From Streptomyces qaidamensis (lineage in GTDB: Bacteria > Actinomycetota > Actinomycetes > Streptomycetales > Streptomycetaceae): a DNA stretch of 64,000 nucleotides. The DNA lies in the NCBI RefSeq assembly GCF_001611795.1, contig NZ_CP015098.1, forward strand, positions 2,356,001 to 2,420,000. The letters are read 5' to 3'. The position numbers and the translations under genes were made by a program. How positions within the stretch are numbered: the first letter of the stretch is position 1; each line of letters begins with the position of its first letter. A model generated the notes under the pieces. That model was not told the origin of the DNA, searched no databases, and was given only the letters and a program-made list of their open reading frames with translations. Below, one piece after another: positions 1 through 9,869 of the stretch.

Positions 1-1655
1 GCAAGGGCAGTGTCCTGCTGGAAGACCTCTACCAGGCCGACCTGATCATCGTCGCCGGGCAGAACCCGGGGACGAACCACCCGCGCATGCTGTCCGCGCT
101 GGAGAAGGCGAAGGACAACGGCGCGAAGATCATCAGCGTCAACCCGCTTCCCGAGGCGGGCCTGGAGCGCTTCAAGAACCCGCAGACCCCGCAGGGCATG
201 GTCAAGGGCGCCGCGCTCACCGACCTGTTCCTGCAGATCCGCATCGGCGGCGACCAGGCCCTGTTCCGCCTGCTGAACAAGCTGATCCTTCAGACGGACG
301 GCGCGGTCGACGAGGCGTTCGTGCGCGAGCACACGCACGGCTACGAGGAGTTCGCCGAGGCCGCCCGCGCCGCCGACCGGGACGAGACGCTCACGGCGAC
401 CGGCCTGGCCCAGGAGGACATCGACAAGGCCCTCCGTATGGTCCTGGCCTCGAAACGCACCATCGTGTGCTGGGCGATGGGCCTCACCCAGCACAAGCAC
501 TCCGTGCCCACGATCAGGGAAGTCGTCAACTTCCTGCTGCTGCGCGGCAACATCGGCCGCCCGGGTGCGGGCGTGTGCCCGGTGCGCGGGCATTCGAACG
601 TGCAGGGCGACCGCACGATGGGCATCTTCGAGAGGCCCGCCCCGGCGTTCCTGGACGCCTTGGAGAAGGAGTTCGGCTTCGCGCCCCCGCGCGAGCACGG
701 CTATGACGTCGTCCGCGCCATCCGCGCCCTGCGCGACGGCGAGGCGAAGGTCTTCTTCGCCATGGGCGGCAACTTCGTCTCGGCGTCCCCCGACACGGAC
801 GTCACCGAGGCGGCCATGCGCCGCGCCCGGCTGACCGTGCACGTGTCGACGAAGCTGAACCGCTCGCACGCGGTCACGGGCGCGCGTGCCCTGATCCTCC
901 CGACGCTCGGGCGTACCGAGCGCGATCTGCAGGGCGGCGGCGAGCAGTTCGTGACGGTCGAGGACTCGATGGGCATGGTGCACGCCTCCCGGGGCCGCCT
1001 GGAGCCCGCGAGCCGGCACCTGCTGTCGGAACCGGCCATCGTCAGCCGCCTGGCCCGCCGCGTGCTGGGCGAGAACAGCCGCACACCGTGGGAGGAGTTC
1101 GAGAAGGACTACGCGACGATCCGCGACCGCATCGCGCGTGTGATCCCGGGTTTCGAGGACTTCAACGCGCGCGTGGCGCGCCCCGGCGGCTTCGCGCTCC
1201 CCCACGCCCCGCGCGACGAGCGGCGCTTCCCCACCGCCACCGGCAAGGCCAACTTCACGGCCGCGCCGGTGGAGTACCCGAGGCTGCCCGAGGGCCGCCT
1301 GCTGCTGCAGACGCTGCGCTCGCACGACCAGTACAACACCACGATCTACGGCCTCGACGACCGCTACCGGGGCATCCGCAACGGCCGCCGGGTGGTGCTG
1401 GTGCACCCCGAGGACGCGCGGGCCCTGAAGCTGGCGGACGGCGTCTACGTCGACCTGGTCAGCGAGTGGAAGGACGGCGTGGAGCGCAGGGCGCCCGGTT
1501 TCCGGGTCGTGCACTACCCGACGGCCCGGGGCTGCGCCGCCGCGTACTACCCGGAGACCAACGTGCTGGTGCCGCTGGACGCCACCGCGGACACCAGTAA
1601 CACCCCGGCCAGTAAGTCCGTCGTGGTGCGTCTGGAACAATCGGCGACCGACTGA
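1..1655 (+). CDS. FdhF/YdeP-type molybdopterin oxidoreductase, 5' end cut by window
   Basis: C-terminal part of a large molybdopterin-dependent oxidoreductase; the reading frame is open from base 3, so the start and any N-terminal Fe-S motif lie outside the window. The visible part contains the CPVRGHSNVQGDRTMG segment typical of the YdeP/FdhF-like alpha-subunit family, a following AMGGNFVSASPDT cofactor-binding loop, and a C-terminal molydopterin dinucleotide-binding domain (SHDQYNTTIYGLDDRYRG; later HPEDA). Members are soluble, related to formate dehydrogenase catalytic subunits, and their physiological substrate is usually unknown; E. coli YdeP is linked to acid resistance. The gene ends 56 bases before the thioesterase gene, on the same strand. 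Confidence 0.85.
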   Translation, partial: KGSVLLEDLYQADLIIVAGQNPGTNHPRMLSALEKAKDNGAKIISVNPLPEAGLERFKNPQTPQGMVKGAALTDLFLQIRIGGDQALFRLLNKLILQTDGAVDEAFVREHTHGYEEFAEAARAADRDETLTATGLAQEDIDKALRMVLASKRTIVCWAMGLTQHKHSVPTIREVVNFLLLRGNIGRPGAGVCPVRGHSNVQGDRTMGIFERPAPAFLDALEKEFGFAPPREHGYDVVRAIRALRDGEAKVFFAMGGNFVSASPDTDVTEAAMRRARLTVHVSTKLNRSHAVTGARALILPTLGRTERDLQGGGEQFVTVEDSMGMVHASRGRLEPASRHLLSEPAIVSRLARRVLGENSRTPWEEFEKDYATIRDRIARVIPGFEDFNARVARPGGFALPHAPRDERRFPTATGKANFTAAPVEYPRLPEGRLLLQTLRSHDQYNTTIYGLDDRYRGIRNGRRVVLVHPEDARALKLADGVYVDLVSEWKDGVERRAPGFRVVHYPTARGCAAAYYPETNVLVPLDATADTSNTPASKSVVVRLEQSATD

Positions 1656-1711
1656 GCGTTTGCTCAGTGACACAGGCAGCCGAGTGACGAGGACGAACGG
1701 AGCCGGGCCCG

Positions 1712-2200
1712 ATGGGTGAGCAACAGCATGTGAAGTTCCCGCAAGAGGTCATCGACGAGTACGCCGCGCTCGGCGTGGACCTCCTGGCCCTGTTCTCCGC
1801 GGGCCACCTCGGCAACCGGATGGGCGTCCAGATCTCCGAGGCGTCGGCCGACCGGGTCGTCGGCACGATGCCGGTGGAGGGCAACACCCAGCCCTACGGT
1901 CTGCTGCACGGCGGGGCCTCCGCGGTGCTGGCCGAGACCCTCGGCTCGATCGGATCGATGCTGCACGGCGGCAGCTCCAAGATCGCCGTGGGCGTCGACC
2001 TGAACTGCACCCACCACCGCGGGGCGCGCTCCGGGCTGGTCACCGGCGTGGCCACGCCCGTGCACCGGGGACGTTCGACGGCCACCTACGAGATCGTGAT
2101 CACCGACGAGAACGACAAGCGGGTCTGCACCGCCCGGCTGACCTGCATGCTGCGCGACGTGCGGCCGGGCGACGAGGAGCTCATCCGCTCCGCGGGCTGA
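1712..2200 (+). CDS. PaaI-family hotdog-fold thioesterase
   Basis: A 162-residue protein with a single hotdog domain. The GLLHGGASAVLAETLGSIGS segment (about residues 65-85) is the family helix containing the HGG and the downstream catalytic acid position; the later strand VDLNCTHHRGARSGLVTG fits the PaaI/YbgC-like acyl-CoA thioesterase group (often labelled phenylacetic acid degradation-related). The likely reaction is hydrolysis of a small or aromatic acyl-CoA in the cytoplasm; the substrate cannot be read from the sequence. The ATG start is preceded by GGAG-like bases at 1699-1703. No phenylacetate genes are nearby. Confidence 0.85.
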   Translation: MGEQQHVKFPQEVIDEYAALGVDLLALFSAGHLGNRMGVQISEASADRVVGTMPVEGNTQPYGLLHGGASAVLAETLGSIGSMLHGGSSKIAVGVDLNCTHHRGARSGLVTGVATPVHRGRSTATYEIVITDENDKRVCTARLTCMLRDVRPGDEELIRSAG

Positions 2201-2319
2201 TCCGGACAGAGGGAAAACCCTGGAGGGGCGGGCGCGCTCTTGTCGCGACCGCCCCGCGGGCATTTCACTGGCGCTCCCCCCACAGGAGAAGACCCGTCCC
2301 ACCCGCAGAAGGGTTTCTC

Positions 2320-3192
2320 TTGACCTCCGTACGCGTCCTCGCCGTCACCGCGGCGGCCTGCGCCACCGTGCTCGCCACCGCGCTGCCGTCCTCCGCCATC
2401 AACTCCTACAACGCCGCACCCGCCCCCGAACGCACCGAGGTCGGCGCGCTCGTGGCCACCTGGGACGACGACGGCGATCCCGCCACCCCCGACCGGGCCG
2501 ACTGGGTCTGCTCCGGCACCATGATCGACCCGGACACCTTCCTGACCGCGGCGCACTGCACCACCGACTGGCCGGACAACGTGCGGTTCTACGTGTCCCT
2601 CGACCAGGACGTGCAGGCCGGGCTCGACGCGGCCGCGAAGAAGTACCCCGGCGACCCGGCCGCACAGGCCGCCGCCGTCGCCGTCCCGGGCACGGCCCAC
2701 TCGCACCCGGACTACCCGGGGCCCGCCTCCGACACCCACGACATCGCGGTGGTCCAGCTGCCCGCCGCCGAGGTCAAGGCCCGCTGGAGCTTCACCCTGG
2801 CGACCCTGCCCACCGCAAACCAGCTCGGCAGGCTCGGACCGCAGGGCCTGAACGACACCGACTGGCTCGTCGCCGGGTACGGCACCCAGGAGGCCGTCAA
2901 CGGCCCCGGCGGCCAGACCCACCCCGGCGGCGGGGTCCGCATGAAGGCACCCGTCACCTTCAACGCCCTCAACGACTCCTGGGCCCGGCTCGCGATGACC
3001 GCGCCCCAGGGCAACGGAGGCGCCTGCTACGGCGACTCGGGCGGCCCCAACTTCGCCACCATCGGCGGCAGAAGCATCCTTGCCGCCACCACCATCACGG
3101 GCGACACCCCCTGCTACGCGACCAACGTGACGTACCGCCTGGACACACCCGGCGCCCGCGCCTTCCTCTCGCCGTTCGTGAAGCTGCCGTGA
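2320..3192 (+). CDS. Secreted trypsin-like serine protease (S1 family)
   Basis: A 290-residue protein starting at TTG, with GAAGGG about seven bases upstream. Residues 1-26 form a Sec signal peptide (hydrophobic VLAVTAAACATVLATAL, ending in SSA). The chymotrypsin-fold catalytic triad is visible: His79 in LTAAHC, Asp141 in THDIAVVQL and Ser240 in GDSGGP. The length suits a small secreted peptidase with no extra binding domain. It probably acts outside the cell on protein substrates. The stop codon is the first base triplet of a 15-bp tandem array (3190-3294). Confidence 0.88.
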   Translation: MTSVRVLAVTAAACATVLATALPSSAINSYNAAPAPERTEVGALVATWDDDGDPATPDRADWVCSGTMIDPDTFLTAAHCTTDWPDNVRFYVSLDQDVQAGLDAAAKKYPGDPAAQAAAVAVPGTAHSHPDYPGPASDTHDIAVVQLPAAEVKARWSFTLATLPTANQLGRLGPQGLNDTDWLVAGYGTQEAVNGPGGQTHPGGGVRMKAPVTFNALNDSWARLAMTAPQGNGGACYGDSGGPNFATIGGRSILAATTITGDTPCYATNVTYRLDTPGARAFLSPFVKLP

Positions 3193-3294
3193 CCCGTGAC
3201 GCCGTGAGCCGGTGATCCGTGACGGCGTCATCCATGACGCCGTCATCCGTGACGCCGTCATCCGTGACGCCGTCATCCGTGACGCCGAGATCCG
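3190..3294 (+). repeat. 15-bp tandem array phased on the protease stop codon
   Basis: Seven consecutive 15-bp units, each starting with TGA at 3190, 3205, 3220, 3235, 3250, 3265 and 3280. The first TGA is the protease stop codon, so every unit repeats an in-frame stop. Units 4 to 6 are identical (TGACGCCGTCATCCG); unit 3 differs at two positions; units 1, 2 and 7 are more diverged. Each central unit holds an odd-length palindrome, TGACG-N-CGTCA, at 3220-3230, 3235-3245, 3250-3260 and 3265-3275. Confidence 0.9.
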
Positions 3295-4056
3295 CACCAC
3301 CGGCCGCACGGCGGCGCGGCCGACGGCCCCGCCGCATCCCGCGACCAGCGGGAGCAGCGGGGCGCCGACCGCGCCGAACCGGCCAACCCGGCCGCCGGAC
3401 AACAGAGTTGGCGCGCGAGCCCCCGCCGGGGCCGCGGCACGGCACCGGCCTCACCCCATACCCCGCCCACGTCACCGGCCGCCACCACCCGGCCTCCCCG
3501 GCCCCCTCAACTGCCCTGAGACCCGGGCAAGTTCCGGTTCGCCGCGACCGCTGAAGACCGCCGCCCCCCGGCCGGGATCACCGACCGCACCGGCCGTCAC
3601 GCCCCCGCGGCACCACCCGGAAATCACCGATTCCAATTCCCGGCACTCCCCCGGGGCCGCCGCCCGCCCCTTTTCTCGACGTAACGCTCCGTAACGCGCA
3701 CGCAATACAACGCCACAGATTCATCTCCGGCCGCGCCCACGGCCCGGGACCTTTCCGATCTCTTCCGGCCGCAGGCGGCGGGACCACCGCACGATCTCAG
3801 CCACGGCCAACCGGAAGTGCGGGTTCTCAGAATGCGGACCTCGGCGAAAATCCACCAAACCCGTCGAGAGGGCCCGCCGCCGAGACCGGGCATCCACCAC
3901 GTCATAACAAGAAAGTCACAAGCCAGCCCACGCCGCTGCCCATGCCCTTACCCCGGGCTTAGAGTCACCGCCAGTCACCGCCTCCATCGGGAGTTCGGTA
4001 CCAGCGCGGCACTCACCCCCCGACCAGGGCGGGGCCTGCCTGTGAAAGGACTGATT
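3193..4056. other. Gene-free stretch between protease and liv operon
   Basis: About 860 bases without a convincing coding region; open frames here lack Streptomyces third-position GC bias and family motifs. It holds the 15-bp array (to 3294), a pair of direct repeats CGTAACGC at 3680-3687 and 3690-3697 (10-base period), two adjacent copies of GTCACCGCC near 3964-3982, and a TAGAGT hexamer at 3960-3965 that could be a -10 element for the liv operon, although no good -35 is seen. AT content rises after 3660, as expected for a promoter region. Confidence 0.6.
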
Positions 4057-5301
4057 GTGCGACAGCGTTCCTTGGTGATTCTTACCTCCGTTCTCACGAC
4101 CGGAGCTCTGACTCTCACCGCCTGCGGCTCCCGAGACGACAGCGGTGACAAGGGCGGAGACAACGGGAGCGGCACCACGCTGACCATCGGCGTCGACGCC
4201 CCCCTCTCCGGTGAGAACTCCACCACCGGCCTCGGCATCCAGTACGGCGCCCAGATAGCCATCGACGACGCCAACAAGAACAACTGGGTCCCGGGCGTGA
4301 AGTTCAAGCTCAAGGCCCTGGACGACAAGGCGCAGCCCGCCACCGGCCAGACCAACGCCACCAACATCGTCGGCGACAAGACCGCCGTCGGCGCGGTCGG
4401 CCCGCTGAACTCCGGCGTCGCCCAGACGATGCAGCAGGTGTTCGCCTCGGCCAACATGGTCCAGATCTCCCCCGCGAACACGGCCCCCGAGCTGACCCAG
4501 GGCAAGAACTGGCAGTCGGACAAGAAGCGCCCGTTCAAGACGTACTTCCGCACCGCCACCACCGACGAACTGCAGGGCAGCTTCGCGGCCGGCTACGCGT
4601 ACAACGGCCTCAAGAAGAAGAAGGCCTTCGTCGTCGACGACAAGCAGACCTACGGCGCCGGTCTCGCGAAGATCTTCAACGAGCAGTACAAGAAGCTCGG
4701 CGGCAAGGTCGTCGGGACCGACCACGTCAACACCGGCGACAAGGACTTCGGCTCCCTCGTCACCAAGATCAAGAACTCCGGTGCCGACCTGCTGTACTAC
4801 GGCGGCCAGTACGACGAGTCCGCGCTGATCACCAAGCAGCTCAAGGACGCCGGCGTCAAGATCCCGCTGTTCGGCGGTGACGGCATGTTCGCCACCACCT
4901 ACATCGAGGCCGCCGGCAAGTCCTCCGAGGGCGACCTCGCCACCGCCATCGGCGTCCCCGCCGACACCCTGCCCGCCGCCAAGACGTTCATCCAGACGTA
5001 CAAGGACAAGGGCTACAAGGGTGACTACGGCGCCTACGGTGCCTACGCCTACGACGCCACCACCGCCATCATCAAGGCCGTCAAGGCCGCGGCCGACGCC
5101 AACGGCGGCAAGGTGCCCACCGACATCAACGACCTGCGCTCCAAGGTCGTCGACGGTGTCCAGAAGGCCGACTTCGAAGGCCTCACCGGCAAGATCGCCT
5201 TCGACGAGTACGGCGACACCACCAACAAGCAGCTGACGGTGTACCAGGTCGAGAAGGGCGCCTGGAAGGCCGTCGAGACCGGCACCGCCGACCTGCAGTA
5301 G
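4057..5301 (+). CDS. Branched-chain amino acid ABC transporter, substrate-binding lipoprotein
   Basis: A 414-residue LivJ/LivK-type type I periplasmic-binding protein. The GTG at 4057 is chosen because GAAAGGA ends six bases upstream and because it gives a compact lipoprotein signal: MRQRSLVILT followed by a hydrophobic core and lipobox LTAC, with Cys23 as the lipidation site. The mature part opens with TLTIGVDAPLSGENS, the family signature, and continues with the two lobes typical of the group. It captures branched-chain or related amino acids outside the membrane and delivers them to the permeases encoded next. A hairpin followed by TTTT (5328-5369) separates it from livH, which would allow more binding protein than permease. 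Confidence 0.92.
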   Translation: MRQRSLVILTSVLTTGALTLTACGSRDDSGDKGGDNGSGTTLTIGVDAPLSGENSTTGLGIQYGAQIAIDDANKNNWVPGVKFKLKALDDKAQPATGQTNATNIVGDKTAVGAVGPLNSGVAQTMQQVFASANMVQISPANTAPELTQGKNWQSDKKRPFKTYFRTATTDELQGSFAAGYAYNGLKKKKAFVVDDKQTYGAGLAKIFNEQYKKLGGKVVGTDHVNTGDKDFGSLVTKIKNSGADLLYYGGQYDESALITKQLKDAGVKIPLFGGDGMFATTYIEAAGKSSEGDLATAIGVPADTLPAAKTFIQTYKDKGYKGDYGAYGAYAYDATTAIIKAVKAAADANGGKVPTDINDLRSKVVDGVQKADFEGLTGKIAFDEYGDTTNKQLTVYQVEKGAWKAVETGTADLQ

Positions 5302-5327
5302 TACCAGCCCCCCAGCAAGCCTCACCC

Positions 5328-5369
5328 CGGGCCGCGCGGAAGGAGGACCCCGACCGCGCGGCCCGTTTT
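5328..5369 (+). terminator. Intra-operon hairpin after the liv binding-protein gene
   Basis: Perfect 12-bp stem, 5328-5339 (CGGGCCGCGCGG) with 5354-5365, a 14-base loop, then TTTT at 5366-5369. It lies between the binding-protein gene and livH and is probably a partial terminator or a 3' RNA-stabilising hairpin. Confidence 0.7.
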
Positions 5370-5441
5370 CACACCCCCACACAGCACGCGACCACGCACG
5401 CATCCAGTGCACACGACCACCAGCGACATGGAGGCCACGCG

Positions 5442-6371
5442 GTGAACACCCTGCCGCAGCAGCTGGCCAACGGGCTGCTTCTCGGCTCGATGTACGGGCT
5501 GATCGCCATCGGCTACACGATGGTGTACGGCATCGTCCAGCTCATCAACTTCGCGCATGGCGAGATCTTCATGACCGGGGCCTTCGGCGCCCTCACGGTC
5601 TACTTCTACATCCTCCCCGACGGCACCTCGATGGCCCTCGCCGTACCCCTCATGCTCCTCGGCGGAGCCATCGTCGCCATCCTCATAGCCGTCGGAGCGG
5701 AACGGTTCGCCTACCGACCACTGCGCGGAGCACCACGCCTGGCACCGCTCATCACCGCCATCGGCCTCTCCCTGGCCCTTCAGGAGGTCGTGCGCAACTT
5801 CTACCCCGGCGCCGACCGCGCCCGCGCCTTCCCCGGCCTCGACGCCACCCATGACATCGGCTCCGTCACCATCAAGGACGCCGACATCTTCCTCATCCTC
5901 GCCGCCGTCCTCTGCATGGCCGCCCTCGCCTTCTTCGTGCGCCGCAGCCGCACCGGCCGCGCCATGCAGGCCACCGCGCAGGACCCCGACACGGCGCAGC
6001 TGATGGGCATCGACACCAACCGCATCATCGTCATCGCCTTCGCCATCGGCGGCTTCTTCGCCGCCGTCGCCGCCGTCGCCTACGGACTCAAGTACGGCAA
6101 CGTCGACTACCGCATGGGCTTCCTGATGGGCCTCAAGGCCTTCACCGCGGCCGTCCTCGGCGGCATCGGCAACATCTACGGCGCCATGCTCGGCGGCGTC
6201 GTCCTCGGCGTCGCCGAAACCCTCGCCTCCGCCTACATCGACGAGATCCCGGGCATGCAGCAGCTCGGCGGCCAGAGCTGGGCCAACGTCTGGGCCTTCT
6301 GCCTCCTCATCCTCGTGCTCCTCTTCAGGCCACAGGGCCTGCTCGGCGAGCGCGTCGCGGACAGGGCGTGA
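5442..6371 (+). CDS. livH: Branched-chain amino acid ABC permease LivH
   Basis: A 309-residue inner-membrane permease with about eight hydrophobic segments and the family start NGLLLGSMYGLIAIGYTMVYG, plus the cytoplasmic EAA-like loop around GRAMQATAQDPDTAQLMGID that contacts the ATPase. The GTG start follows GGAGG with seven to eight bases spacing. It pairs with LivM as the heterodimeric transmembrane channel. livM begins four bases after its stop, so the genes are almost certainly translated together. Confidence 0.93.
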   Translation: MNTLPQQLANGLLLGSMYGLIAIGYTMVYGIVQLINFAHGEIFMTGAFGALTVYFYILPDGTSMALAVPLMLLGGAIVAILIAVGAERFAYRPLRGAPRLAPLITAIGLSLALQEVVRNFYPGADRARAFPGLDATHDIGSVTIKDADIFLILAAVLCMAALAFFVRRSRTGRAMQATAQDPDTAQLMGIDTNRIIVIAFAIGGFFAAVAAVAYGLKYGNVDYRMGFLMGLKAFTAAVLGGIGNIYGAMLGGVVLGVAETLASAYIDEIPGMQQLGGQSWANVWAFCLLILVLLFRPQGLLGERVADRA

Positions 6372-6375
6372 TCAC

Positions 6376-8190
6376 ATGACCGAGACGACCAAGACCCCGA
6401 CGCCGGGCGCCGCCCCCACCCCGACGCCCGCACTGCGCGGTCTCATCCCGCTGCCCACCGCGGCCGCCCGCGGCCTCCTGCTCGCCGGCGGCATCGCCAC
6501 CGCCGCCTCCACGTTCCTCGCCTGGACCTGGACCGCCGAATTCCCCGGCAAGCTCACCATCAACGGCTACCCCGGCGGCCTGCAGTGGCTGACCTTCACC
6601 GCCGGCGTCCTCACCGCCCTGTTCGCCCTCGCCTCCTACGGCGTCCGCGGACTCGGCTGGCTGCTGCCCGCCCGCAACAACGCACCGCTCGCCCTCACCG
6701 CCCTCGGCGGCTTCGCCGTCACCTGGTTCACCGTCATCGCCATCAGCACCGAACTCGGCGGCGTCGTCAACCTCGAACCCGGCGGCTGGATCGCGGCCGT
6801 AGCCTCCCTGCTGCCCGTCATCGGCGCCTTCGCCCTCCCCCAGGAGCGCACCGGCACCGACGGCACCAAGGAAGCCATCAAGGCCTACCTCGCCAAGCCC
6901 GAGCGCATCCCCGCCCCCCAGGCCACCGCGCCCTGGATCCAGCGGGCCGTCATCACCGTGGTCACCATCATCGGCCTCGGCGTCTTCACCTACGGCATCG
7001 ACACCGAGTACGGCGAACTCTTCGTCGGCTACCTCTTCGTCGTCACCTTCGCAGTCTGGGCCCTGCACACCGCAGGCCTCCTCGACCGCTTCTCCGCACT
7101 CGTCGCCGGCAACCGCAGCTTCACCCTCGCCATGGGCTTCGCCGCGGCCATCGCCTTCCCCTTCACCCAGACCGACGACCACTACGCCAACATCGGCGTC
7201 AACATCCTGATCTTCGGGACCGTCGCCCTCGGCCTCAACATCGTCGTCGGCCTCGCCGGACTCCTCGACCTCGGATACGTCGCCTTCCTCGGCGTCGGCG
7301 CCTACACCGCCGCCCTCGTCTCCGGCTCCGAGTTCTCCACCATCTCCGGCGTCCACCTGCCCTTCTGGGCCTCCGCCCTGGCCGGCGCCGCCGCCTCGCT
7401 GGTCTTCGGCGTCCTCATCGGCGCCCCGACCCTGCGCCTGCGCGGCGACTACCTGGCGATCGTGACGCTGGGCTTCGGTGAGATCTTCCGCATCGCCGTC
7501 AACAACATGGACGGCCAGTCCGGACCCGACGTCACCAACGGCCCCAACGGCATCCCCTCCATCCCCGACCTGAATCTCCTCGGATTCAACTTCGGCCAGT
7601 CGCACGACATCGGCGGCTTCACCCTCGGCCGGTTTGCCAACTACTACCTGCTGATGGTCCTCATCATGGCCATCGTCGTCCTGGTCTACACGCGTGCAGC
7701 GGACTCCCGCATCGGCCGCTCCTGGATCGCCATCCGCGAGGACGAAACCGCCGCCACCGCCATGGGCATCAACGGCTTCCGCGTCAAGCTCGTCGCCTTC
7801 GCCCTCGGCGCCGCCCTCGCCGGCCTCGCCGGCACCGTCAGCGCCCACGTCACTTACAGCGTCGTCCCCACGCCCTACCAGTTCGCCGGCTCCACCCCGC
7901 CCAACTCCGCGTTCCTCCTGGCCGCGGTCGTCCTCGGCGGCATGGGCACAGTCGCAGGACCCCTCCTCGGCGCAGCCCTGCTCTACCTCCTCCCCGAGAA
8001 GCTCGTCTTCCTCCAGGAGAAGTCGCTCCTCGCCTTCGGCGTCGCGCTCGTCCTCCTGATGCGCTTCCGCCCCGAAGGCATCATCGCCAACCGCCGGCGC
8101 CAGCTCGAATTCCACGAGACCGGCCAACTCGACGTACCCAAACAAACCACGCTGACCGACGAACCGGCCGTCACCAAGGCGGGGGCGTAA
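6376..8190 (+). CDS. livM: Branched-chain amino acid ABC permease LivM, N-terminally extended
   Basis: A 604-residue permease, longer than the roughly 350-430 residues usual for LivM. The conserved LivM domain starts near residue 270 (NILIFGTVALGLNIVVGLAGLLDLGYVAFLGVGAY) and includes the GDYLAIVTLGFGEI and ESRIGRSWIAIREDE-like (here DSRIGRSWIAIREDE) coupling loop. The first 270 residues add about six more hydrophobic segments; such an extension is seen in other actinobacterial LivM proteins. livG starts five bases after the stop. Confidence 0.92.
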   Translation: MTETTKTPTPGAAPTPTPALRGLIPLPTAAARGLLLAGGIATAASTFLAWTWTAEFPGKLTINGYPGGLQWLTFTAGVLTALFALASYGVRGLGWLLPARNNAPLALTALGGFAVTWFTVIAISTELGGVVNLEPGGWIAAVASLLPVIGAFALPQERTGTDGTKEAIKAYLAKPERIPAPQATAPWIQRAVITVVTIIGLGVFTYGIDTEYGELFVGYLFVVTFAVWALHTAGLLDRFSALVAGNRSFTLAMGFAAAIAFPFTQTDDHYANIGVNILIFGTVALGLNIVVGLAGLLDLGYVAFLGVGAYTAALVSGSEFSTISGVHLPFWASALAGAAASLVFGVLIGAPTLRLRGDYLAIVTLGFGEIFRIAVNNMDGQSGPDVTNGPNGIPSIPDLNLLGFNFGQSHDIGGFTLGRFANYYLLMVLIMAIVVLVYTRAADSRIGRSWIAIREDETAATAMGINGFRVKLVAFALGAALAGLAGTVSAHVTYSVVPTPYQFAGSTPPNSAFLLAAVVLGGMGTVAGPLLGAALLYLLPEKLVFLQEKSLLAFGVALVLLMRFRPEGIIANRRRQLEFHETGQLDVPKQTTLTDEPAVTKAGA

Positions 8191-8195
8191 CCACG

Positions 8196-9079
<884 letters not shown>

Positions 9080-9083
<4 letters not shown>

Positions 9084-9796
9084 CCGCACTCCTCGAAGTC
9101 GAGGACCTCCGGGTCTCCTACGGCAAGATCGAAGCCGTCAAGGGCATCTCCTTCAGTGTCGACGCCGGCCAGGTCGTCACCCTCATCGGCACCAACGGCG
9201 CCGGCAAGACCACCACCCTGCGCACGCTGTCGGGCCTGCTGAAGCCGACGTCCGGGAAGATCCTCTTCGACGGCAAGCCCCTGAACGGGGTCCCCGCCCA
9301 CAAGATCGTCTCCCTCGGCCTGGCCCACTCCCCCGAAGGCCGCCACATCTTCCCGCGCCTCACCATCGCGGAGAACCTCCAGCTCGGAGCGTTCCTCCGC
9401 AAGGACAAAGAAGGCATCGAGAAGGACATCCAGCGCGCCTACGACCTCTTCCCCATCCTCGGGGAACGCCGCAAGCAGGCCGCGGGAACCCTCTCGGGCG
9501 GCGAACAGCAGATGCTCGCCATGGGCCGCGCCCTCATGTCCCAGCCCAAGCTCCTCATGCTCGACGAGCCCTCCATGGGCCTCTCCCCGATCATGATGCA
9601 GAAGATCATGGCGACGATCTCGGAGCTGAAGTCCCAGGGCACGACGATCCTCCTCGTCGAACAGAACGCCCAGGCCGCGCTGTCCCTGGCGGACCAGGGA
9701 CACGTCATGGAGGTCGGCAACATCGTCCTCTCCGGCACCGGGCAGGACCTGCTCCACGACGAATCGGTACGCAAGGCGTACCTGGGCGAGGACTGA
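9080..9796 (+). CDS. livF: Branched-chain amino acid ABC transporter ATPase LivF
   Basis: A 238-residue ATPase, the usual LivF length. Walker A GTNGAGKTT, signature LSGGEQQMLAMGRAL, Walker B LLMLDEPSMGLSP and the switch region LVEQNAQAAL, where Gln-Asn replaces the usual His region as is normal in LivF. It completes the five-gene importer with the binding protein, LivH, LivM and LivG. GTG start overlaps the livG stop by four bases. A strong bidirectional hairpin follows at 9814-9859. Confidence 0.94.
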
Positions 9797-9813
9797 CGTC
9801 CCGGCCAGTACGC

Positions 9814-9859
9814 CGAGAGGCCCGCTCCCCTTCGGTCCAGAAGGGGAGCGGGCCTCTCG
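9814..9859. terminator. Bidirectional terminator between livF and the ANTAR regulator
   Basis: Perfect 19-bp stem: 9814-9832 pairs with 9841-9859 around an eight-base loop. It lies between the converging livF and response-regulator genes and can end both transcripts. Confidence 0.88.
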
Positions 9860-9869
9860 CGTCGGGCCT

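Noticed and set aside
3960..3965. Full vegetative promoter for the liv operon
   Set aside because: A TAGAGT -10 is present but no -35 at 16-18 bases spacing; kept only as a remark.
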